A stretch of 64,000 bases of DNA from Mactromeris polynyma (lineage: Eukaryota > Mollusca > Bivalvia > Venerida > Mactridae), in the NCBI GenBank assembly GCA_032209605.1, contig JASFXZ010000005.1:28012905-28076904 (forward strand), in the 5' to 3' direction. How positions within the stretch are numbered: the stretch's first letter is position 1; every line of letters starts with the position of its first letter. The notes below the pieces were generated by a model. The model was not told the origin of the DNA and made no database searches. It saw only the letters and a program-made list of their open reading frames with translations. Made by a program: the position numbers and the translations under genes. Positions 47,601 to 62,600 of the stretch are shown here, piece by piece.

Positions 47601-50600
47601 ACAAACATTCTCAATTTGCGATCAAAGTCAAACTATCATTTTCCAATTTATGAAAATGTTGCTCTGAGTTCTACAGCAATTGAAAATGTTTTGTGACTGA
47701 AGCCAAGTGGTCCATGTCTATAAATGGTCCCTACCACAAGCAAAGCAACTGATCCAAAATGGCCGCAGATATCTTTAAGAAATGGTTTCTAAATATATGA
47801 CTATAGGGACAAGCCCCTATGTGAGGTTTTGAACAAGTACTTTTGACAAATGTTGCATAATCGAATCACCTGTTGCTTATGATAGGAATGCACCACAGGA
47901 GATTGTAACAAAGTTACCTCCCCTTCTATATCCCTCCTGTAGTAAATATAATATAGAAGGTATAAAGGGGAGATAATCTTGTTACAATCGTCTGTGCATT
48001 ACGATAGACAAGCCTTTGTATAAGCGTACTGCATGATTTACAAATGGTCAAAAGATTATAGTCTGACAGCTAATATGGGATATACCTACATATATACATG
48101 TAGCAGTTACCCATTTAACCATCGTAGACTGGAATCTTTCAACACTTTGTGAAGCAAGAGCCATTCCATAAAGATTGGTAAGATTGTTTCACTGAGTTTG
48201 GACAGGTCAAAGGTGGAATCATGTTCTCAATAAAGAAATATCAGCCAACTAAATGCTTTGTTTCTTAAATGAGTGGTAACATAAAATAAGGAAAGACTTA
48301 AGTATGAACATGCTATTGTGTTTATTTTAGATTTATATGATAAGCTAAATATAGAAATAGACTGTGGCACGAGAATGCACACCAGTCTGGCCACGGAATT
48401 TGGCGAAGCCATTCTCAAAACGGAAGATATTGCCTAAATTGAATTGAATGCTTATTAGTATTACTACAGAAATGCAGAACATTTTTTATATTGCATTTGT
48501 TACTAAGGGGTTTGTTTTGATATGTTCTCACTCAGTGAAACAAACTTAGATCCAGACAAAATCTTTCGATTTCACCTACATCATCCGTCATCATGGTAGC
48601 GATACATCGACCAATCTCGCGAGCGTTCATGAAACCTCGAGGTCCAAACACGATTGTTATAAATCTAGAAAAGAAAATAAACAACACTGCAACAAAGTGT
48701 TCGTAATAATGTAACTTTCTGAGTTATGCCTTTTGTGAGTAAGATTGATTAAATAAGCTAAACGATTTATCACATAATATGTCATTGGTGCAACCAAATT
48801 ACAATAAACAGTTCATTTGTTGAGAATTTACTCTAAACAAATCCATAGCCGTCGAAAATCCTTTCAATTAACTCACCTTGTTGGCAATTTCACTTCCGAG
48901 ATGCCTTCAAGAAGTCGAGCTTCTTTAAGACGAACAAGGGTCAAGATTGGCTCCTTTAATTCATCCAACTCCCCTACCATGATGTTGCAGACTTCTGAGC
49001 CCTTAGGGATCTTCTTCATAAAGGCACTGTTTGGCTACAAAAATGAGCAAATGCAATTAGTTGATCACAATCAATAATATTATACTTTGATGTTGCAAAT
49101 ATTCGGATGATGCACTCGTTCGGATACATATAATTTTGTATTTTTCAAAAGGACGACGATATTCGATTTTCGATTATGAGAATTAGTATATTGGATTAAA
49201 CAAAACAAAAAATGTATAGTACATAGAGTAAAACCCCAATAATAAGACCACCCTTGGGACCCTTAAACACTGGTCTTTTTATCGAGGTTGTCTTAATACT
49301 GAGGATGAATACAGAACAAAACAGTGAAAATGGACTTGAAAAGTGTGTTCTTAATTTCGAGGTGGACTTATTATTGAGGTGGTCTTAAAGTGAGGTGTTT
49401 TTGTGCATGTTTTTAGCGATACAACTCGTACTTCATAGCAAAACTGTGACGACAATTCTAAGTGGAGTACATACAGTCAGGACAAAATATTCGTTGAAAT
49501 TGTCACTTTAATGATAGGGATGTTACCTTATAATCCTGCGATACAAGACCCTCTAAATCAGTAGAGCTACCATGTGATCCCATGCTGGTCAAGCTTGTAG
49601 TACTGGCTGCAAAATAATGCAAAGACCATTCGTAAGTATTTATTGATTGGGTACAAACTGGTCAACAAAATATGCCATCTGCATACTAGATGGTGCAAAG
49701 TGTCCCATAAAAAGAAAGTACATTATTTTTACTTTGACGTTTGCTTCTCAAAGTTCTGTTCCTTCACAAATACGTTGCTGATAGTTTTATCTACCATTTA
49801 TTAACTTTGTTTTTGTTATAAGCACCAAACAGAAAACGGCACAAATATGACAAATACACGAGACTAAAGCATAAAAAATACGCTTTGCCATTAATACAGG
49901 GTGTTATTATTTGGATTTAGATAAAATATAAAATAATGCTGTGTACACTTCACTTTATTTCGCATAATAAAAACTACTGCTTTTTTCATGAAAATCTGTT
50001 ATATATTGAACTCTCACGCAGAAGTCAACTATTGGTATATAGCGACATAGATGGGACGAGCAAGTTAAAAAGATACTAAAATGCAAAAAGAGAAAGGACA
50101 TATTTAACACCGTGTAATACCATTATAAAAGCAACGTGCAATATTCTTTTCATATTTTCTCTACTTATTTCAATACTTACCGACACTTTCCAATCTCCTT
50201 GCTTCACTCTTCTCTTGTTTTGGTCTCGCTATGTGACTATGCTTGTGTTTCTTTAGCAGAATGTCTCTCATGTATTGTCTTAACTTATGGTCCAAATGAT
50301 TATTGTCAATCCAGTGATCAATAAGATTGTCTGAAAAAAATAGAATAATTGGCTTTAGGTTTGGTGGCCAACAGGAACATAAAATATTTCTACATAAAAA
50401 TATTTCTTCCTGATATAATCTAATGAAGAAATTCTTGGAAGTTTCAGCATTTGCTAACAATGTATGGAACTTCTATTTAGCATTATACATTTTGTATTTG
50501 TATCGGGGCAAACTTTTAACAAAGTTATGATCATATACAGTCTCAACGGTTTTAGGAGTCTTAGAGAATGTAAGTCTATGCTTTAAACGTTCTTTCAATG

Positions 50601-53600
50601 TTATGTCATTTTGACTGGAGGTCAAATTCCTCATCACATTGTTCCACTTCAATAAAGTGTTCTTTTAGACCCATCCCAATTAAGTATAATTCCTTTCGTA
50701 TCCCTATTGATCTGTGTGAATGTGCCTTGTTTTATTAAAGTGTGATTTGGGCTACCAATAGTTGAGTTGGATTTAGCCCAAGACAAGTATGTTATGCACT
50801 TCTACTTAACCGTTAATACGTACCCTATTATGTGCGTGTACAACTAGCCTCCCATGACGGACAATTCTAAATTAACATGTGCACTAGTCCGGGACAAATG
50901 TATTTAAAGATAGGGCCTGCACACGTACACAATTACTGGTTACAAACAAAGGGATCGTTGCCAACATTACTCCAATGTTACCAGCAAGTACATGGGTATA
51001 CAAACACACGCCACTGACTAGTTCAATAGCTATTAAGTTTGTGCATCTCTGGAATTAGTCGCAAATGACATATAACCCGAGGTTCTTACCAGTCAATTCT
51101 GCCATGGAGTATACATCTAGATCCAAGAGTGTGCTCCCTTCCATCAACATTTTCCTTGTCTCCAACATTGCGTGCATAGACAGCGATGCCACGTAGGGCT
51201 TGGACCAACGCTTACCTCCAGACTCTACTACTTCCTCAAACTTTACCCATCTGAAAATGTTTTGGTTATTTATAGGTCAATGAGGTTACACAAATAAAAC
51301 AAAGTTGAGACTTATTCCAAGTCATTTATCATTCATAGAAATCAAAGCCGCTTAAACAATCTGTATTTACGGTTTAGATGATAGGGTAGCACACAGAGCG
51401 AGTATGTTATCGTCATGTTGAGTCTGTTCAGAACAAGTTCCATTTTGGAACAAGGGTAGAAACTTTTATTAGTTTAGACTTACTAGTATATTAATCAGTC
51501 AAATTAAGTGTTTGATTACTTTAATACATTATAACATGAGAATTCAGACAAATAGAAAGACGTCATTGAGGGGTCAATTTTGCCTGATCTGACAAAATCG
51601 TCATCATAAATTTGAATATGTAAATGAACTGATTAGCATAACTCACCTTGCGGTTTCTCTCCACTCCCAGTTGCCCAAGAAAGATTTCAAGGTGTCCAAT
51701 TGGCAAAATATATTGTGACTCTTATGCCCCTTGTCCTTGACATTGTTAAGTACGTTTTGGACAATGTCTGATGGGAAATATTCCTGATCTGTTATGGCGT
51801 GATGAGGATGGTCCTCTGCCACATCTGGTTTGCAAAATCAACATAATGGTTGCTTATCTCTTATGGCTCATTGTATTTACATAGATAAATCATTCGCAAC
51901 AAAGAATCGATGACAGATTTGACTTTGTTTGTCTTTACATATGCTGTTATGTACACGTATTTGATACTTAAAACACTTAATCGAAAGATACATGTATATA
52001 AATCACATGATTTGAATCGAAACATTAAGACATGAAAGCGCTCTTTGCTACATTATTACAAAAGGTTTTTGTTAATGATATTTGAAAATGTTTAACATTG
52101 TTGAATACTTTATCATTTTTACCTTCTCCGTCGGGGACAGTCGGGCGTTTTGGTTTTGCCGGGAGTTGTAGATTGGCATAAAGACTGCCACGACGTCCAC
52201 CGGCACCTGTTGACAGAAATGAAACATAAATTGAATGTCGCATAAAAAAGTCAGTAATGATTTTGAAACTATGTCAGTTTTGAATTTGTAAACCCAGACT
52301 TATTGTCAAATTGATCTAATTACTCATGTTTGAAGTCGAGAAATAGATCATTTTGGGTAGTTTTCTAGTCTGTTGGCTTCATACGTGGCTGCTTCTGGCC
52401 AACATGGCGGTTGTTGAGTCAGTATCTGGAATCAAGCCTCATAACCAAGCGAACGAAGTCCGTATAGACACTTTTTGTGGATTTAAGTTAGACCTTTGAA
52501 TAGGACCTTTAACGAATTCAATAACACATGAATGTTTAAAACATAAACGTGCACCATGTTTCATCTTTATGTAAATATTTGAAAACTCAGTATAGTCGAT
52601 CATTTTCACGATGTTCTAAATCATGTCTTATATTTGCATTGTGGTCAAAGAGGTTAACCACACAAAAAATAAGCGACATTTGTACTGTCTCTGAAGTAAA
52701 GTGGTAAAAATGTATACAAAATTAAAAAACGCAGATATATGTTACATCTTATTTCCTCCTCAAAATGTAAGAAAACAGATCGAATCATTTCACAATAGAG
52801 TTATACGACGTCATTCAAATCTCACGGTTGCTATGGTAACACATATAGGGTGCGTCTATAAACAAAACATGCAGGAATAACATACGCTAGTAGAGGTGAA
52901 TATATTTGTTTATATTACAGATACTGACAATGAAAATTCTTACAGAAAAATAAATAAAGTAAAACAAACATGCATAAAGAATATATTGAAAAAAATATAT
53001 GAAAAGAATTGAAAATTCTGTTGAAGCAATGATAAATACACGCAGTAAAACTCAAATCGGTCACATTAAAAGATTGAATTCCCCATTAAAAATCGGTATC
53101 ATTTTCTAGAAAATAACCAAAAGTATTTATTACTTCATCCTCGAATTGAACATGTAGGCCTACTACTTTATTTTATTGAAGAAAATTTATTTAATAAAAA
53201 TATGTCTCTTTTTTCAGGGTCGCCTCAGAATTAGGCAAGCAATTTTATTTTCACAATGCATCATTATGTTGTGCTATTTTTGTACATTCCACAGTGACTA
53301 TGGCAATATTGTCAGTTTGGATGCATTCTCTAATAACCACCCGGTATAAGATGTTTTACTAATTCAAATACAGTCGGACCTCGTTTATTCGACAACCTTG
53401 TATCCGAATACTTGGTATAATCCGAAATAATACCAGGTCCCGATGTATCTTCTTAAGCACGTTGAAATGAAATGGGGTATTCGAAACCATGCATTATTTG
53501 GAAAACAAATCGGACCCGATGAATTCGAATGAACGAGGTCCGGCTGTACATGTTTCCAGGGCGTCATACACTCGTGCAAGAAATAATATCACGTGACTTT

Positions 53601-56600
53601 ACTCTAAGAATCGGTCACACTCTCAGGTCATTTATGCGCCGGTAAGCTATGAAACGTGGTTGGTGCATGTGCATGTAATAACACCAGGTACTGAACCATA
53701 TGCTACTACATGTACTTTTAAGCCGCTAAGTGGTCAATAAAATAAGACAACCGACAAAAAAAATCAAAATATCCGCGCATGCGCAGAGGTGAATTTTACA
53801 AATATAAAATTGAGCATGGACAAAATCTTCTCACCACTGGCTTTTAAAACACCTGTATATAAAACGAGCCTTTTTACAAAACCAGCAATAGAAACATATA
53901 ACTAGCAAATGCATGTAAACTACAAGATACACTTGCAATTATAATAGCTAACTGTTTGTTTGCGGTATCGTTTATGCCTCGGGTTGGTTGGAATGCGATT
54001 TATTTAGCCGTTTAATAGATGTTTATCAAAACACAATCCATCTTAGATGAGCACGAAAAAACAGTGATTCAGTCGCGATATCACAAACAAACAGTTTGAT
54101 AATGGCAAAGGTCATGCTGACACGTGCTAACACGTCACACGGCTGATTATAAATTGAAAGTAAAAACATGAATATGCATATTGAGGTGAAACTGAATCAA
54201 TTCACTTTTGAGTCATATATGATTTATCTTTCTTTAAAATCTTTTCAGAAATACATGTCACACAAGCAATGCAAGATGGCTGATTATAAATGGAAAGCAC
54301 ACACGTCGAACATACGTATTTTGGTGAAATAAATACATCTACGATGTGTATTCACTGAAACAGTTCAATTTTAAGTCAGCTATGATTTATCTTTCATTCA
54401 AATATTTACAGAAATAAATTTACGTTACGTTTAAACTTATAATGACAAATTAGTAGTCAAGTAAAGATTACAAAAAAATGATGAAATGATGCGTTCAAAA
54501 GCATAAATATTCCTTGTTTATTGTGAACCAGCAATCCCGCGTTGTATTTGTTTAAAGTTCAATGCACCACCAGGCATTCAAGCACATGAAATAATAAGGG
54601 TCAAAGTGACAAAGTGAATCCCTGTCCCTTGTATAGTTGGTTCAAACGTGATTAACTGTTTATATAAACAATACAGCAATGAAATGATCATCACTCTTAT
54701 GGAACATGTACGGTGTTGTCTTGTTTTCAGGTCTTCGAACCAGTAATTCCTACATACACAAAAGCAGCTGAACACTTCTACAAAGGCCACACATTCCCAC
54801 TGTTCTTAAATATCATAGAATGGATAATAGTAAGGCCACACATTCCCACTTTTCTTAAATATCATAGAATGGATAATAGTTAGGCCACACATTCCCACTT
54901 TTCTTAAATATCATAGAATGGATAATTGTTAGGCCACACATTCCCACTTTTCTTAAATATCATAGAATGGATAATAGTGAGGCCACACATTCCCACTTTT
55001 CTTAAATATCATAGAATGGATAATAGTGAGGCCACACACTCCCACTTTTCTTAAATATCATAGAATGGATAATAGTAAGGCCACACATTCCCACTTTTCT
55101 TAAATATCATAGAATGGATAATAGTTAGGCCACACATTCCCACTTTTCTTAAATATCATAGAATGGATAATAGTAAGGCCACACATTCCCACTTTTCTTA
55201 AATATCATAGAATGGATAATAGTTAGGCCACACATTCCCACTTTTCTTAAATATCATAGAATGGATAATAGTTAGGCCACACATTCCCACTTTTCTTAAA
55301 TATCATAGAATGGATAATAGTTAGGCCACACATTCCCACTTTTCTTAAATATCATAGAATGGATAATAGTTAGGCCACACATTCCCACTTTTCTTAAATA
55401 TCATAGAATGGATAATAGTGAGGCCACACATTCCCACTTTTCTTAAATATCATAGAATGGATAATAGTAAGGCCACACATTCCCACTTTTCTTAAATATC
55501 ATAGAATGGATAATAGTTAGGCCACACATTCCCACTTTTCTTAAATATCATAGAATGGATAATAGTTAGGCCACACATTCCCACTTTTCTTAAATATCAT
55601 AGAATGGATAATAGTAAGGCCACACGTTCCCACTTTTCTTAAATATCATAGAATGGATAATAGTGAGGCCACACATTCCCACTTTTCTTAAATATCATAG
55701 AATGGATAATAGTGAGGCCACACATTCCCACTTTTCTTAAATATCATAGAATGGATAATAGTGAGGCCACACATTCCCACTTTTCTTAAATATCATAGAA
55801 TGGATAAGAGTAAGGCCACACATTCCCACTTTTCTTAAATATCATAGAATGGATAATAGTGAGGCCACACATTCCCACTTTTCTTAAATGGATAAGAGTA
55901 AGGCCACACATTCCCACTTTTCTTAAATGGATAAGAGTAAGGCCACACATTCCCACTTTTCTTAAATATCATAGAATGGATAATAGTGAGGCCACACATT
56001 CCCACTTTTCTTAAATATCATAGAATGGATAATAGTGAGGCCACACATTCCCACTTTTCTTAAATATCATAGAATGGATAAGAGTACTTCAACTGTTATT
56101 AAGTTATATTGTATTTTAGTGAAGGTAATGCTAAGAGTACTTAAGGTGTGATCCAAATATATGTACAGATCAGTAGACTGTCTTCCCAACATGTATCGAA
56201 GGTGAAGGTCAACTTCATGGACTTAATAATTATAGTCTAAGGTCAAATATTTACGGTCATCGCAAGGATCGAATCCGTTGTCTCTCCGTAAGTAGCCAGG
56301 TGCTTGGGAAGTAATTGTGAGTACGCCTTGGTGTACACATTGGGATTAAAATGACGGATTAGCTGAAAATAAGTGGGCTTAAACTAACCTGTTACACGAT
56401 GACACCCGCCTCCAGTGCACTCATAGTTAAACAAAAGTTCAAATGACATATTAACAACAATTTAGAAAATGTAACGTTTTGCTGAAGTGAATTACCGCAG
56501 GCATTTAAAGCTGAGCAGACTTTTGTTTATATTTTAAATGATTTATCAAAGGCATGTATTACACACATTTAAATAGTTGTGTAAATACATTTAATGGAAT

Positions 56601-59600
56601 GATGTACAAGTTTTAAAATTTTAACCGTTTTAAGTCAACAGTGTTTCAGTTTTGAACGGCAGTCGGTTGACTCGTCCAGTGTTCCTGGGTTACCAACCAA
56701 AGCCAACCAATCTCCTCCGCATTGACCAAGGATGGAAGAAGAATTACTTTATTATGAATTAATTTCATGTCATATTGTCACGAACATTATATTTCTCATC
56801 CAGAGATCGAACCCGCGACCTCCAAATTAGCAATCGAGTGCAATAATGACTGATGCCTCGGTCACACGAAGTTTCCGGCGTACGGACTTCCTACGGGTCA
56901 TAGTTACGCATGGTTACCCAAGTCCCACGGGTCCAGGACCGAGACCATCCGTAGGTCTTATGTGATCGTGGCATGAAACTTTCATACTTGACTTTCAGTC
57001 ACGGGCTATGCGGCGACCCTGTGGGTCCAAAAAATGTCCGAAAATTCGTGCAGACCCACTATGCATGCCGTGCGATAACCCACAGGTTCTCATGATTGTG
57101 GACCCTTACGGACCCGAAACCTGCCGGGAGCTTCATGTTACCAAGGCATAAGCTAAGCAGATGGATTATTATGATGTATTATATTAATTCATCATAGTTC
57201 ATCAATTTACCAAGGAATAAGATGTATTTGTATTTTGAAATGAGTTACTAGTCTGTCATCAGGGGGTAACAAACTTTGCATTGAATAGAGAATAAGTTGC
57301 TACAAGGAACGCCACATACATAAGACAATGCCTCACCACACAGTCCTGCAGGAAAACAACAGTTCATTATACATACAGCATTTGAGGAGGTGCAATGGTA
57401 AATACGCAAAGAATGGCATGGTCGACCATAAAGGACAACTAAGGAGAATTGACAGATTTGTCACAATGACTGAACACAGTACACACACCAGAAGCGTATT
57501 CCTTAAGGACCGGAAGTTACCAAATAAGCAGTGCAAATTGTTTGGTGGATTAATGTATTAAATGGCGTATAAACATAAAATATTCTAAGCGTTTTTAACT
57601 TACCACTGCTTTGTTTTAATATACCTGTCAAAAATGGAATAACGACAATAAAAGACACGTGTGAAGACACTTTTATAAGTGTTCGGTAAAGTTTGCTCAA
57701 AATCTACAGAAACACAAACTTACGCAAAGGTATTAACACGGTCCCTGAAAATATCATACCAAGTTGCATTAAAATCTGTGAAACCAATTGTTTAACAATA
57801 TACACAGGACAGAACGTAACACAACTGAAAATCGACAAAAATGATGCCCATTTAGGGCGGTTCGATTTTGAAGGCTTGTGTTTTGACAGCCGTTCGATTT
57901 TAGAAGTGGTCCTATTTTGAGTGCATCTTAAGTGAATCAAAAAGTAGTTGGAAAATAATAATACCCTTTATCTCGCGGAGAAAGTATTGGACTGCCAATA
58001 TCACATGTGTTACATGAACACCACAGCCATCTATACGTGCGTTTCAACTTAAGTTCAGAATATTTTGGAGTTCAGACTGATTCACATTCAATATGTAGTA
58101 TAACTTACTGATACTAGTTCCCTATTCCTGCATGTTATCGGAGTATACAAATAAGGCATTACATAAAGGATAAATGCTTTAGTCATACTGATATATATAT
58201 ATTTAGATTATGCAAATATATTATACTGTAATTAGTCATGTACTTGGACGTATATAACAGGACGAATATGAGATTACGGCTATAAATAGGTATCAAAATG
58301 CCAACGTTTCAAATAAGAAAGATTCTAATGTATGCCTTTAATTTTAAACTGACGAAGAACAGGCGCGTAGCCCTCTGTACACTTGTACGCTAATGAATCC
58401 TCATAATTTTCATAAAAAGGACTTACAAAATTATGATAAAATACAATACAAAAAATTCCTTTCGTCAAGTTACATAAAACTCGCCCCGCCCCTGCATTTA
58501 GCCGACTCCTCCTACGCTCCCGTTGAAAGTTCTCTTATATTCTACTCCTTCTATGTTTGTAAGCTGTTTTCTGACAAAATCTTGTATTCATTTGTCACTA
58601 ACGTTAACAATATCACTTAGTTTAAACACACAATCAATTGAATGATCTAATTACAATGTAAACAGTTAGCTGTTTTAAGAGATTAATTCAGATTATGCGA
58701 ATCGACGAATCTTTCAACAGTTAACAAAAATGCGAATCTACATAAGATCTATTTAATGTATGTAGCAAAAACAACAACAACCAGAGAGGCACAGTGGTAT
58801 AAGCCAGAGTGACCGAATCCTGACCCGAAGGTCGTTGGTTCGAATCACGACATCGACAGTGATATGAGTATAAGTTTCACAATCGATGTAAAATAAATCA
58901 ATTCAAATAATAACAGGGACTAATTTATAGACTTTATGTCTCAATTCAAAATTGAAATACAGGAATGATTGATACCACGGGCACAAAGACAGTCTGATAG
59001 TAATTTGTAGGTTAACAATCTATGAGACTGAATGTTTGTTTCCATGACAACAGATTTGATGACCACATCGATATTATTCTGGCTACCATTATAATACGTC
59101 ATGCTATAAAATAATTACTTTTAAAAACGTTTTGAGAGCGTTCAGAAACAGACATTCAAGCACATACGTCTGTTGTATATTACGAAGGCAGCTCACGTCA
59201 GTTTTAAATTTAGCTCTCGAAAATAAAACTTGGGTTGTTTTTTTTCAAAATGAAGTATCATGAATACTAATAGTATACGGGGGAGACAACAGGTAAATAT
59301 CTCTTTATTAAATATGGTTTATTATTATGATTGAATGCCTAATAAACAATGCTAAGACTCCACTCCATCAAATGCCTTAAAGTCATAGCTGACATCTTAT
59401 CATTTCAAAAAACAGATGCCCCACCCAAGCCACTCGTGCAAACATATCGGACTTTGATATCAAACTTAAGTTACGCAAACCCCAGTTATACTTGGACAAG
59501 ATCGCTTTCACACACAATGTGTCTGTCCCCTAAGGCGGAAATACCACCCCTGTACTATCCATTCGTATTGCGACACTTCATATTTGTATAAAGGTGTCAG

Positions 59601-62600
59601 ATAGATAAGTGTATTAATTAAGAGCGATTTAATTAAAGATTTAGTCGTAAATTTTACGCCTATTTGCTGATTATGTAATTTAAATATAGCGTGTCTGGAT
59701 TCTGTTTGTGTATTGAGTATTAGGTAACAGTCAATGCAAAACCAGACGCCACCGGAGGGGTTTATGTTATAAAACCATATAAGGAATGTTTCGCTAAAAC
59801 TACAAGCATCGATTAAGGCTAATACTTAATTTTGGGGGTTAAATAGGGTAATTCGGCATCCGAAAATGGCTTCATACAGAGTGTTTGCAATAGGAGCATC
59901 ACAAGGTAGCGACACCTGAACTTGTTGAAATGTCGACACTTTTACGTTTGTCGCGAGAACTCATTTCATTCAATAGAAAGATCACACATCTACAATATGT
60001 ATCTGCCCTGTTCTTTTAATCATCAACCAGTTTGATAGGCAAAACTGATCAGGACTTATAGAAGTAATTCCCAAATATGTTATACATTGTAATTGAGAAA
60101 ATACCAACTTGGAGAATTTGCATGTGACAACCACTTATTCTTCAACTTTCTGAGCCATCTGCCCGCATGAGTATAATAAATATGTTATTTTTATATGTAT
60201 GAGTTTATTTTATCATCGTTTATGTTATATTCTTTGTGCCTATCAAAATGGCCGAATACTCGGAACAAGGGAGGTAAATATTATAAATGTGGGAACTATC
60301 TATAAAACTAAAACAATTTTTCTGAATGTATGCCAGAAAGACGAATTTACAAAACAATGAGAGATGGTTTATTGACATAAATCGGTTGTCACGGTAACAG
60401 CATTCCGTATGTATAAAATGTATGTAAATATGCGCATTAATAAAAGGAAAGCAACGATTTAAATTAATCAGGAGTATGTGTTTTGAATATTAATTCATTA
60501 ATCGTCTTAACTTTGGCTAGTAAGTGCAATTTCAGTCTCAGTTCAATGATACAGTTTGTAATTACACACCAAATTCCAAGAGATTGTTAGTGCGCATGCG
60601 TGTGTTGAGTTAAAAAATGACGCATACTAAATATAGAAATAATGATTAATTTCTAGTCATTTGAAATAATGGGACTCTTCGTTTTGTGACGTTTGATTCA
60701 TTCAATCAATTTTGTTAAATTACGAGTTTAAAATGAAAGAATTTCGATGTACATCAATTTTTTACTTGTTCGCCGGTTCTGGCCCAATTGATCAAATCAC
60801 GTGTACGTTTTCAAGCATGTTTCTTTTTTAGAAGAAAAACGCATACGCATTTTTTCATACTGTAAAGTTGACCCGATAACACTCAAATTCACTCAAATTA
60901 TTTGAGTATTCACTCGAATTATTTGAGATATACCTTATGGAATATTGAAAATTCCACCCATTTATCTGACCCCATTTACTTCCCGATTCGTATCGTTTAA
61001 TGCCAGACGCCAGACAGGTAGGCAAATGGTAACCGTCAGTATCGGAACGGACCCCTACCGGGTTCGAACCTTCGTGCTCCCTCTCTCCAGCCACGGCTTG
61101 ACCACTCAGACACGGGATACGGTAATGTATTACATCAAGCGATCGTTATTACAGTAAAACCTCTCTTAAAGACAACCTCAATAATAAGACCATCTCAATA
61201 ACAAGACCACCTCAATTATAAGACCACCTTAATATTAAGAACACAATTTTCAATTCCATGTTAACTGTTTTTGATCTTTAATCAACCTCTATATTCAGAC
61301 CATCTCAATATTTAGACAAGTTTTCAAGTGTCCCAATAGTGGTCTTATTATCAAGGTTTTACTGTATAGTGCTTATGTACTGGTGTTAAAACGCCTACAG
61401 ACACCAAAGCACCTACTTGTTTTGACAAACAGTCTTCAGCTTATACCGAAAATGTTTCGCCGAGTTGTTCCCACAATTTTACGCACTTCGTAAAGTGTAC
61501 ACAATTTATGTGGATCATTCTAATTTATAATATAATCCATAAAATTCATAACATTTGTTTACAGGCGCATAAATATCATTGTTTGATATGCATCCACGAA
61601 TCATAATTGATAATCTCATATTCATTATGAAGTCATAATACGCATACAAAATGATGTACATTGTGGGTTTCGAAGAAAAGAATCAATGACATAGCACATA
61701 CGTGAACAAGTAACCAATCAACGGCAAGTGAGGTTTGCTGTTTTTTTTTCGTGACATTTACATTATGAATCAAAACATTGTAATAATAATTTTATGATTC
61801 TAGCAAAGTTGTTGTTTGTTAAAGTAACTTCGAACCCTAAAGCAGTTTAATGTATTCATGTACAGTGAAACAATAATAATATGACCACTTTTGGTTATGA
61901 AGAAATTCAGTCATGGTTGTGAGGTTATCTCGCGGGTTCAGTTCAAGACTAGCCTAACTCCTATATAACTACATAGGAGTTAGGATAGTCTTACAATGAA
62001 CCCTCGAATTCTGGTTATCGAGTTGAAATATGGAAGAACATTTTTAAAATTTGGTCCAAGACGATACGGTCCCAATATTTCAAGGTGACCTTTAAGCGAA
62101 GGTGTACTATGTTATTTCGAGGTTTTACTGTAAATGTATCAAGTCGGTAGACAAGATGTTATGACATTTTGTTGCACATTCGTTATCAACCCGGATGTAT
62201 GTTTCCTTTCTGGGACAGCACGTAAATAAAACATGTTCAGTATTGTTTTAACAATACAAGTTACATTGTTGATTTGAAAGTACAAGTTTCCGTGAACCAA
62301 AGTACCAGTGTATGGATACTGTCAACCAAAGATAACGTGTTACATATATGCTGAGTGAAAAAAGAAAGCGTCTATGGGATAATATTGACATTTGTCAATA
62401 CCATGGTTACCTGGGTAACCAATTAAAATATACCCCACAAAATGCAATACAGATAACAAAAAATATACCACCAGGTAGAAATTAAGATTACCTTTCATTA
62501 TAGGTACCAAGTATGTCCATGTTTGGAATAAATAGTATCGAAAAATGTCAGTATTATTCCATGCACACTTCCTTTGTGGACTCAGCATATTTACAAACAG

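Larger units (their letters stand above)
46146..52206 (-). other. SLC4 N-terminal cytosolic domain exons 2-9
   Basis: Residues 13-360. Exon 4 holds the conserved RWSKP-centred stretch of the band-3 cytosolic fold. Exon 5 ends in a Lys/His-rich segment ([20 protein letters not shown]), and exon 6 is Ser/Thr-rich ([19 protein letters not shown]), a likely regulatory loop. Exon 7 carries [20 protein letters not shown]; exon 9 carries [18 protein letters not shown]. In the family this domain dimerises and regulates the membrane part. Exon 8 exists in two versions. Confidence 0.9.

Noticed and set aside
22735..61112. tRNA-like boxes as functional tRNA genes
   Set aside because: The segments lack complete cloverleaf stems and continue into SINE bodies and tails. 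They are treated as tRNA-derived repeats.
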